From contig NC_073745.1 in the NCBI RefSeq assembly GCF_029784135.1, positions 102,318,125 to 102,382,124 of the forward strand: a stretch of DNA of 64,000 bases, written 5' to 3'. The translations under genes were made by a program, and so were the position numbers. Shown piece by piece: positions 55,377-64,000 of the stretch. Source of the stretch: Toxorhynchites rutilus septentrionalis (taxonomy: Eukaryota > Arthropoda > Insecta > Diptera > Culicidae). How positions within the stretch are numbered: the first letter of the stretch is position 1; every line of letters begins with the position of its first letter. Under the pieces are notes generated by a model. The model worked only from the letters and a program-made list of their open reading frames with translations, had not been told where the DNA came from and did no database searches.

Positions 55377-56469
55377 AAGAGGCTTTAAACTTTGAAGTTC
55401 ATTCGCCTCTAAAATTTTGCCTCAGCGAGATCCACTGTTTATACTCAAGGCAAATATTCCTCTTCATTCTTCTACTTTTCCTTTGTTCACGGCGACTTCA
55501 AATCCTACGATTTCCCCTTCGTTGTCGTCGATAAGTTGCTCGTTATTGATAGCTCTGTTCGGGAAAGCACACAAATGGACAGAACAAATGTATGGAAAAA
55601 TGAAAACGCCTAAAGTTTTCATGAATTTTAACCATTTACAAACCAGGGGATTCTAATGTATAGCATATTAAACAACTCTTACGGAATTCCCGATTCGTTT
55701 AGTATGTAAATCGCTAAAATCCGTTCGCGGCAAAAATAGTTATTAACGTTAACTTTATTTCATAAAAACGTGACCTGTTTTCTGATTTGGCACCCTTGAT
55801 GAAAGACGTAGTTCTACGTCAAAAACTTAAATGGAATTGAAATTTAATGTAAGCGCAATCCAGTTATTTCCTCAATTATACTAACTAAATAAGCAAAATT
55901 TTCCACGTGGACAACAGGGGGAGGGGTATCAAAATGTTCGTACTGAAATATCTTTTTTTCGCGTTTGGTCCTTTTTTGCGTTATGCGCAATTTTCGTTAT
56001 TCGCGGTTAGCTATTCCGCAGATAATCGGAGATCTGCTGTACATAGGAAGCTTGTATCTTCGATTTTGACCAATCAGAATGGGAGATTTCTCAATTGTTC
56101 GATAGTTAGTTTCATGACATATATTATTTTATTCAATGTAAAAAAATGTTATGGAGTGCCGAAATTGATTTATAAAACAATCTCATCAATCTATCATGAA
56201 ATGAATAAACAATAAGCGTTTGAAATTAAACATTTTTCACAATGCGATTGATTTTCCGTTCACAATATATACCCGAAAGTCCTAATCCTACGTCAAAAGT
56301 GTTTTATTCCAAATATGGCTTATTTCAATCAAAAATATATAATATTTCACCATCAGGTGAAAGAAATTGGCTACAATAAGTACAGTGAAGTAAAAATCGT
56401 GTTTTTTGATGATTTCAATTGAACTCACCAGGAATGGTTTAAAATTATATTGCAGCGAAATTAAGAAAG

Positions 56470-56730
56470 ATACAAATTTGGCGTCAAAGAACAAATTGTA
56501 GAGTGGTTAGAGGGCTTTACTTTGGTTGATAGAAACAATCAAGTTTATTATGCAACAGAATTGTCCAACGTAGCGTGCTTGTAGAAGTAGAACCAGTTAG
56601 AGGCAGATCCCGAAACAGAAAAAGTTCAATAACTCTGTCATTGTTAAAATTCGAACATATGCGTAGAAGAATTTTTTCCATAAAATAACATCCTCTATAA
56701 CTTCCCGAAAGAATTATTTTGAACAACTAA
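56470..56730 (+). repeat. Third copy of the 51-kb inverted-arm repeat
   Basis: TTTGGTTGATAGAAACAATC, AAAAAGTTCAATAACT-type and ATCCTCTATAACTTCCCGAA blocks match the complement of 51245-51550. Confidence 0.6.
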
Positions 56731-56734
56731 TTTA

Positions 56735-59615
56735 GAAAAAAAAATGGTCAAATCGGGCTTTAATTTTGAAGACGCACTGCATTCACTCCAACAAATTTCT
56801 CAAGAGCTACCAGCAATCAAACACATTCCCGACATACCTTTTAAAAGACCTGGCGGGAACGGCGAATTCCGAAAAGAATTGACTTTTGATACAGACGATA
56901 TAATTAACTTCCCATTCCGGGAAACGTCGCAATCAAAGTGAAGTACTTCCCGTGTTTTCCCCTCGATCATACGGCTAGTAATTTAGAATTTTTATATCTA
57001 TCATTACGTACACTCTTGAGCAGTTGCGTACCACAGCTTCACCCCTTCCCCCAATTTGATTTAGCAAATTTCATCCCCGAAAGAAGGGTAGATAAAAACG
57101 CGTACCAAATTCACACCGCATCAGATTATTGCCCTTGTATCACATCGAAGAGAACCCGCCACCGGTTTCTCGTGCTCGAAAGCCAACCCTCCATACGGGA
57201 AGGCCCTGCCTGAAGTACTAAAGTAGCAGTATTCCAGCCGAACAACATTATTTGTTTTTCAATTTCGATATTTTCCCGATCCACCACCGGGACGGTGGCG
57301 CTCTTTAAATTGAAACACGTTTACGGGTTTAAAGATAATCGCCCACTCGTCCTCTCGCCCCCCCTTTTGCGAAAGGACGCGAAGATAAATTGTCTCCCGT
57401 CAGATGTCGCTCGTCAACTTTAACTGCGAGTGGAGCCCTTACCCGGAAAATGGAAAACAATGGAGGCGCAAACGGAGAGATCACGTCGCGTAAAAAGTGA
57501 TTTAACCTTTAAGATGCGTGAACGTTTAGTGTCTCTACGCGGAAAGCTGGAATGCCTGGGCAAAGGAAGGGGGGAAGGAAACGAGTAAACGATTTTCCTC
57601 CTAAGCCCTTGCGGACGTGAAAGTCAAGTCAGGGAAGTTCGTTTTTCGTTGTCCTCTCTTCTGAAGGCAACCTTCTCGAGCGGGAACGAAAATCCCATTT
57701 GCCGTGAGGCGGAACGAAAGAGCATGCGCGTTGGGGTCAGAGTCGGTCCGCCGTTGAACGGTTGAGAGGGATTTTCATCGATTGGAACAGGAGTGAAATA
57801 TAGCCGCGGTATGCCGGTTGTTATCCGGGATGAGTAATTATTTCTGGTAGTGTTTTATCGGATGTTCATATTTTGTTGTGTTGAACTCATCTCAGTTATC
57901 ACAAATCTGTGATAAAATTCATTGAATCAATCTCTAATGCATACTGCATGCTTTCCAAATGAGTGAAACAGTGGAGCATGTGCTCTAGTATAAAGTAATT
58001 GATAAGACATATTCAATCTATCAACTAATGCGATACATGAATTTTTATTTGTAGAACAGAATACCCTTATTATGCTTTTGGAGAAATGTTATTAGTGAAC
58101 TTCACAAAGTTATTGCCAGAAGATTTCTGTTCCATAGACCAGGTGCACAAGTTGACATTGTCGGTTTTTTTTTCGATGTAGAAAACCTATAATTTTAGGA
58201 GGACTTTACAAATATTTTTATTCGAAGTTATCCTTGTGTGATTCTACACATTCCGCCCATCTCTTAGGATAAATTTGGATTTCCGCCAAATTTACCACTG
58301 ATTCCTCCTTTCATCAACTTCCATCAACTTCAAAACGTTATATTTTGAACTTAAACTGTTATATTGACGAAAAAGTGGTTTCACATTATATGTTTTGTGT
58401 GTAGAAACCGAACCTGATACCAACAAATAGGAGGATCAGGTCAACATTTTGAGAAAAACAGTTGTTTATCGTTTTCTCGCAAGTGCGTCAAATGGACTTA
58501 TTGGGTTTCTCAAACAAACGATTCAATTGCAGTACGTACAATTTCATCACCCTGTACCCAATGAGGTACATATCGAGGTGAAGCAGTAGGCGAAGTATAC
58601 TTGTATTCGCATGCAAAATTTCGTGTCGTAATTATTTGCGTTCTCTATGAAATGTATATGGAAGAAACAAAACAATGTTCAAAATACTTACGTTTTCATG
58701 ATTTCTCATGAAATCTTTCAACGGTTTGTTTTTTAACAGATGGCAATTGTATTGTTATTTTTTCCATTATTCATATGGTAAAAAGGTCCAGAGGCGTATT
58801 CTTGGTCTTCGGAAGCATTTACATTTTCGATGAAATGTTGCTTAATTGAACACTATTTTCCCACATCACACACACCGACACTGAGACCCATAGTAATATC
58901 TATATGGTGCGGTAAAACTAACGAAGCTTCGTTCGTTTGTATGTCCGTGGGGGTGTGAAAATGTTGTACTGAAATATCACTTTCGTTCGTCTTTTTCAAC
59001 GTTATTGCACAAATATTTACTACACGCTGTCACATTATATTCATAATCAGCGGAAACTTCAATAAAATATATGCTTTTCATTGATAAAACAGATACTGAA
59101 AATAGCATTTTCACATGAATGTGATAGGCAATCGAATATAGATACAACGACTGACGTCACTATTTGAGGAAAGGTTATGGCAACGCATGCTATGTCGCTC
59201 GAAAAATCACCATCTTCATTACATTTTTTTCAAGGACATTGCCCTGTACCGTTGCATACGTTGTTCATGATACCGTTCCGAATCATATTTCGGACACTTT
59301 GTTCTTATATCTTGAAATGCTCAATGCACTGCTGATATAAATAAAAAATTAATATCACCATTGCTTCTTTAGAGTAATTGCTTGGTTTCACTATCACTTC
59401 ATTAGAGCATTACATTTGAATTATTACATAATAGGAAAAAAAATCCATTCAAAATCCAGAATCCACTCATTATCGTTTGTGTTTGACGTTTGCTTAGCGT
59501 GAGCACGTAGAATTCACCCCTTCATCAATATTCAAATTTCTATCGTGTTTCATCAGTTCTCCTCATCGTTATCAGGTTACTGTGATTGCTTGGTAAGTGT
59601 TTTGCAGTTGATTAT
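56735..59615. other. Interval with a GC-rich block, no gene assigned
   Basis: 57240-57790 is GC-rich (for example CATGCGCGTTGGGGTCAGAG and GGTCCGCCGTTGAACGG) and lacks transposon motifs. It could be host promoter or untranslated DNA. Two short frames at 56744-56941 and 56938-57213 carry no motif. The rest is AT-rich. Confidence 0.4.
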
Positions 59616-59621
59616 AAAATA

Positions 59622-60629
59622 CAGGGAAACTTCGATATAACGTACCCTCGTTATAACGTACCCTCGATATAACGTCACACGATATAACGTACATTTTACC
59701 TCGATATAACGTACACATTTCCAAAGAGTAAAGGAAAAAAATTTTCAATATTTTTTTTCTGATAGAACAATGAATTATTTGTATTGTGATGCTAAAACAA
59801 GTTTTGTACCTTCAATCAATCCCGAAATTGTTTGTGTTGAGTGTTATGGTCGAAAAATTATTCAAGATTACCTTAGCATGGGTTCCCTCTCATTGCTCGA
59901 TTCCGGGGAATGAGAAAGCGGACTCGCTAGCTAAGGTGGGCGCTTCAGAAGGCACACTTTTTGAAAGGCAAATTGCCTATAATGAATTTTTTCACATTCC
60001 TCGTCAGGACACACTCGTTAGTTGGCAGCGCATGTGGAGTGAAGATGAGTTCGGTCGTTGGTTACACACGATTATCCCTAAAGTTTCGACGAGTGCTTGG
60101 TTTAAGGGATTGAATGTAGGTCGTGATTTCATTCGCGTGATATCTCGGCTCATGTCCAATCACTACAACCTAAACGCGCATCTCTATCGCATTGGGCTCG
60201 CAGCAAACAATCTTTGTGATTGTGACTAACCTCGAGCCGACCGCGAGTAATCGGTTACATATTACTAACATAGATAATAAGAAAAACTGTCAAAATATTG
60301 AACTCCGGCCCCGTCAGGCTAACGCCATATGAGCCTTGATAAAAATATATATTTTGGAAAAAAAACAAATCCCGAAATACAGCTGGTTTTGTGATTCCGG
60401 ATTCTAAATTAATCAAGCATTAATCAACAGTACGAAGGGAAACATCATGAGAAAAGCTGGCTTCGTCTTCTGATTGAAGTTATTCATTAACTTGACTAAA
60501 ACAGCAACACAATAATGTATTATAGACTAGGTTTGTGAGTACTATATAATGCTTCGATATAACGTACAATTCGATACAACGTACAATTTTGAAAGTAAAA
60601 TGTATCGAAGTTATATCGAAGTTTACCTG
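59622..60629 (+). mobile_element. Pogo-like non-autonomous element with CGATATAACG repeats
   Basis: The end CAGGGAAACTTCGATATAAC (59622) is inverted at 60610-60629, with TA on both sides (59620-59621, 60630-60631). Several subterminal copies of CGATATAACGTAC follow each end, as expected for transposase binding arrays. The interior holds an I-clade LINE fragment (59800-60365) and no transposase. Confidence 0.8.
59800..60365 (+). pseudogene. I-clade LINE RNase H C-terminal fragment
   Basis: The frame to 60229 reads LAWVPSHCSIPGNEKADSLA (last RNase H Asp), then YNEFFHIPRQDTLVSWQRMW, GRWLHTIIPKVS and FIRVISRLMSNHYNLNAHL, ending at CDCD. It parallels 26230-26590. The C-terminal cysteine motif is deleted, and the sequence jumps to the LINE 3' tail (CGCGAGTAATCGGTTAC) and an A-run near 60350-60366. 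Confidence 0.8.
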
Positions 60630-60634
60630 TATAA

Positions 60635-62030
60635 TCAAGTGTAATGTAGCTTTAGTTCAAAAAATTACAAATTAATGTGTCCAAAATTTGAATTCAATCT
60701 GTCCGAAATTTGATTTTTTTATAAATGGTTTCCGAAGTTTGATTCTTATTCGCTTGATTTGAAAAGCATTTTATTCGATGATTTTTTTTATGTTTTCAAT
60801 CAAATAGGTACCAAAGTAGAAAGCTTAAAAGCATATTGAACTAATTTATTAAAAATATCAACCAAATAATACCTATGCATAAAGTTGAGATCTGTTTTCT
60901 GCATCATATGCCTTAAGCGTCCGAAATATGATTCAGAACGATAATCATTTTTCAATTCTAACCTCTCCATCACAGTAATGTGCAGTGCCACTTTGATTGA
61001 CCCCACTGTTGAGTAGTGTGCTGCTGCAACCCCAAGAATCGCGCCCCGATCCCAGTAGGCTTGTTTCACAATTTTACAGCACGAACCGAGTATTTTCACG
61101 CAAATAACAACTGCTCTGGTCAAACGTAGCCTGCTGCGTTGGGGCGGTTGAACCATTTTGCAGTCAGACTGCGGTTAGCCGCATTCGACCCCTGTCTCAC
61201 TCACTCCAGTTTTGGTCACTCAGCATCATTCGTAATGAACCATCGAGTACCATTTCAAATTAACTAGCTTCCCAGTTAGCGGTTGGCAGCGGAAGGTACA
61301 CCCATCAAATGCGGGAATCGTATAGAAGATTTAAATAGAATAGTTGAATCGTTTTGATTAAGCCGCGTGGTGATTTGCGGGTTCATACAAATTAAAATAC
61401 GAGGCTCCCGGAACCCGTATACACTATGTGATGCACAGGAGAAACGGTAGTGCATTGTGCCAACCTGTCAACGACGGAAACGAAAGCTGTGAAGCGAAAG
61501 CGTAAAGTGCTATTGGAAACATAAGTGTCTCCCATCGCCGTCAAAAGTTCCGAAAAGCGTTCGTGTCTGCGAGTTACGAAATTAAGATGTATATTATAAG
61601 CCGCGGCGAAAATGGTGTACTGAAGAAGGAAACGCGAAGCAAAAAATAAGCGGTGCGACGTTAATAATAATCGGATGGGAAAAAGTGGAGCGAGCAATCT
61701 CATATATAATATTTTACCACATCCTGACTTTTACCCCTCGAGAGGTTTGCGTTTTCCGATGATTCCCCAAAAATCAGCTGCTCCGCTAGTTGAAACACAC
61801 AGTGTGAGTTGTGAAAAATAGGATTACGTCCTTTTTGAAAGCACAATGGGTGAAAATGAGAATATGAATATAATAATTCCATGAATATTGTCGTTTCACC
61901 GTCTTTCCAATTTCTCATAAAGCAGTTTCACGCCAAATCAGTCATTTTTGACACGACAACAGCAAGTTTTGACGCGACGCTCGTCGATTTTATCGAAACT
62001 TGGTACATATGATGGAAACTACCCAAAATC
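60635..62030. other. Interval without recognised features
   Basis: Mixed AT-rich and moderately GC-rich DNA. No motif-bearing frame was found. Frames at 60800-61156 and 61392-61703 (minus) show no family signature. Confidence 0.45.
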
Positions 62031-62036
62031 ACAATC

Positions 62037-62640
62037 CTCCAAGAACATGGCCATACGTAGCACCTTCTTCCAGCACAGCCTCTAATACCGTTACATCTGG
62101 AGATCACCACAGCAAACAGAAACACAAATTGACCACGTTATGATCGGCGGTCGGCACTTCTCGGATATCATCGACGTCAGAACCTATCGTGGCTATAACA
62201 TCGATTCAAACCACTACCTGGTGATGGTCAAACTGCGTTCTAAACTGTCAGTCGTAAATAACATAAGAACCCAGCGCTCACCACGGTACCACCTACGACG
62301 ACTACAGGAGCCGAACGTTGCTGCAACATACTCGCAGCGTCTTGAAGCTGCGTTACCGGGGGTAGACGAACTGGATGCTGTTCCCCTCGATGAATGCTGG
62401 AACACCTCAAAAGCAGCAATTAGCAGCACAGCAGAGACCGTCATCGGGTATAAACAACGAAGACAACGGAACGAATGGTTTGACGATGAAAGCAAAGCGC
62501 TCCTGAACGAGGAGGATGCCGCACGCGCAGCCATGCTACAACGAGCGACTCGACAAAACGTGGAACGATACAGACTGAAGCGAAGGCAGCAAACACATCT
62601 TTTTCGGGGAAAAGCGCCGCCTGGAAGAGAAAGAGTGTGA
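62037..62640 (+). pseudogene. RTE-like LINE: endonuclease end and linker
   Basis: The translation begins KNMAIRSTFFQHS, then RSPQQTETQIDHVMIGGRHF and VRTYRGYNIDSNHYLVMVKL, which carries the D-H-x-x-V-type final block of an AP endonuclease (here with Asn before His: SNHYLVM). A long basic coiled linker follows (QRRQRNEWFDDESKALLNEE). It ends in a frame change and stop at 62638-62640, after which the same ORF continues in another phase. Confidence 0.78.
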
Positions 62641-62644
62641 GGAG

Positions 62645-63997
62645 ATGGAGCTGCTTTATCGTTCTCGAGAATCGCGGAAATTCTTCAAGAAACGAAACGC
62701 CTCGCACAAAGGCTTTATGCCGCGGGCCAAAATGTGCAGAAACAAGGAAGGAGGCATCTTGACGAACGAACGCGAGGTGACCGAAAGGTGGATGCAGCAC
62801 TACGACGAACACCTGAACAGCTTGCAGACAGGAGAGGACTACACCGGTGCAATGAACAACGACAACGTACCACCCCCGACGACGGGTGAAGTTAAGGAGA
62901 CCATTAATCAGCTCAATAACCACAAAGCAGCGGAGCTCTTCAAAGGAGGTCCGGGAAGTCAGGATCTGGGACACAGAACTGCTACCGGAGGAGTGGAAGG
63001 ACGGGGTAATCTGCCCCATCTATAAAAAAGGCGACAAATTGCATTGTGGGAACTATCGTGGCATCACAATCCTGAATGGTGCCTACAAAATTTTGTCTCA
63101 GATCCTCTTCCGCCGTCTATCACCAATAGTAAGTAGATGTGGGAAGTTATCAGGCCTGATTCATAACCGGTTGCTCGACGACGGATCAGATTTTTACACT
63201 GCGGCAGATCCTCCAAAAGTGCCGCGAGTACCAGATCTCTACACACCACATCTTCGTAGACTTCAAGGCCGCATATGACACAATCGACCGCCGACAGCTA
63301 TGGAGGATCATCAACGAACACGGCTTTCCCCGAAAGCTGACAAAGACTGATTCAGGCAACGATGAATGGTGTGCGGTGCAGTGTGCGAAGCTAAGGTGAG
63401 CTGTCGGAATCATTTGAGACTCACAGGGGACTTCGACAAGGCGATAGACTCTCCTGTCTGCTCTTCAACGTGGCGCTGGAAGGTGTTATGCGGAGAACGG
63501 GCTTTAACATGCGGGGCACGATTTTCAACAAGTCTAGTCAGTTTATCTGCTTCGCCAACGACGTGGACATAATCGGAAGAACACATGCGACGGTAGCCGA
63601 CTTGTATACCCGACTGAACCACGAAGCAGGGCTAATTGGGCTTGTGATCAATGCGTCTAAGACAAAATACATGCTAGCTGGAGGGACTAATCACAACAGA
63701 GTTCTTCTTGGTAGTAGTGTTGTGATCGACGGTGACGAGCTCAAGGTGATAGAGGAATTTGTCTACCTTGACCTAATTCGACCGGTTGTTCTCTATGGGG
63801 ACGAAGCATGGACGATGCTTGAAGAGGACTCACAAGTGCTTAGTGTTTTCGAACGCCGAGTGCTCAGAACAATATACAGCGGTGTACAAGAAAACGGAGT
63901 ATGGCAAAGAAAAATGAACCACGAACTGGCGCAACTCTACGGCGAACCCAGTATCCAGAAAGTCGCCAAGGCTGGACGAGCGCGATGGGCAGGGTAA
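62645..63997 (+). pseudogene. RTE-like LINE reverse transcriptase, broken
   Basis: It reads FFKKRNASHKGFMPRAKMCR and RWMQHYDEHLNSLQ. In another phase it reads [20 protein letters not shown] and [19 protein letters not shown], the fingers motifs of RT. The block with the first catalytic Asp near FVDFKAAYD is at about 63245-63275. The palm box reads CFANDVDII (63548-63574), so the FADD motif has an Asn in place of the second residue's usual Asp pair. KTKYMLAGG and RPVVLYGDEAWTML follow. An internal deletion joins EEFVYLDL directly to IRPVV. Confidence 0.8.
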
Positions 63998-64000
63998 GGA

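Larger units (their letters stand above)
53695..55820 (+). mobile_element. GACGTAG-ended element G2, copy 2 (with nested SINE)
   Basis: It begins TATAGTAGGTTGTGTCCAAG with TTGTTGACGTAGAACTACGC and ends with GACCTGTTTTCTGATTTGGC, ACCC and GACGTAGTTCTACGTC, matching 49390-50228 at both ends and in blocks such as CACAAATGGACAG-like and TAAAATCCGTTCGCG. It is larger than copy 1 because of a SINE (54110-54387) and about 1 kb of other DNA. An 84-codon minus-strand frame (54911-55165) lies inside. Confidence 0.7.
50810..56039 (+). mobile_element. Pogo-like terminal repeats enclosing nested DNA
   Basis: CAGTGGAACCCCGATTATCT (50810) and the complement of CAGCAGATCTCCGATTATCT (ending 56039) are inverted, with TA just outside (50808-50809 and 56040-56041). 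CAG starts with GATTATC-type repeats occur in Tigger/pogo elements. Between them lie an inverted-arm segment (50940-51575) and element G2 copy 2, so the original element would be about 3 kb or less. The two ends might also belong to different copies. Confidence 0.45.
62037..64000 (+). mobile_element. RTE-like LINE, 5' truncated, runs off the window
   Basis: It begins inside the endonuclease C-terminus and continues through a linker and RT to the window end. Breaks (stop at 62638-62640, frame change and deletion at about 62930, frame changes at about 63140, 63280 and 63400, deletion at about 63770) show that it is dead. The style of the ORF matches mosquito RTE-clade elements. Confidence 0.82.

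Noticed and set aside
56938..57213. 91-codon frame next to a GC-rich block as a host exon
   Set aside because: No domain, no splice-site logic and no support beyond length.
61392..61703. 103-codon minus-strand frame as a gene
   Set aside because: Hydrophobic and arginine-rich composition without a recognisable domain; other frames there are equally open.

Overview
The window is transposon-dense insect DNA, and a culicine (Aedes-like) mosquito is the best guess. It carries two full-length ITmD37E-type Tc1/mariner elements (a group known mainly from mosquitoes), tRNA-derived SINE families, I-clade, CR1/L2-like and RTE-like LINE remnants, a Ty3/gypsy retrotransposon and many MITEs and foldback elements. 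I found no convincing host protein-coding gene. The window reads as intergenic or intronic DNA built from nested insertions of different ages.

Layout. 1-3690: AT-rich flank with GT microsatellites. 3691-9909: gypsy retrotransposon with 218/217-bp LTRs and a 5-bp target duplication; its reverse transcriptase is split by an ITmD37E transposon (6254-7555). 9949-12141: a TA-flanked pogo-like element carrying a decayed psq-type transposase N-terminus and hosting a second, different ITmD37E transposon (10363-11660). Both large elements lie in a hAT-like transposase relic that continues at 12151-12840. A mariner (irritans-type) relic follows. 16288-17210 and 17225-17490: a Tc1/mariner relic and a tRNA-SINE. 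19480-20150: a short satellite array. 20517-21203: a foldback MITE. 22270-25455: a CR1/L2-like LINE cut by two insertions and then by a TTAA-flanked element (25460-27263) that carries an I-clade LINE 3' end. 27468-28428: a SINE with a 12-bp target duplication, then a solo LTR. 30-40 kb: scattered MITEs, a Mos1-like mariner relic and LINE and ITm relics. 40007-44228: a TTAA-flanked element containing a minisatellite-bearing element and a 2.3-kb foldback with Transib-type ends. 46431-47715: a mariner with perfect 30-bp terminal repeats and an uninterrupted transposase. 47718-56039: foldbacks, a broken mariner and two copies of a GACGTAG-ended element, inside or next to a pogo-like element. 59622-60629: a pogo-like element carrying a LINE RNase H fragment. 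62037-64000: an RTE-like LINE that runs off the window.

Only three coding regions look uninterrupted: the two ITmD37E transposases and the 46.6-kb mariner transposase. All act on their own DNA elements, and there is no operon-like cooperation here. The most notable structures are the Transib-ended foldback with ~0.8-kb arms (a potential long hairpin RNA source), the recurring GACGTAG...CTACGTC palindromic ends, and the nesting that orders the insertions in time. Calls rest on reading translations and motifs by eye; no alignments or searches were run.
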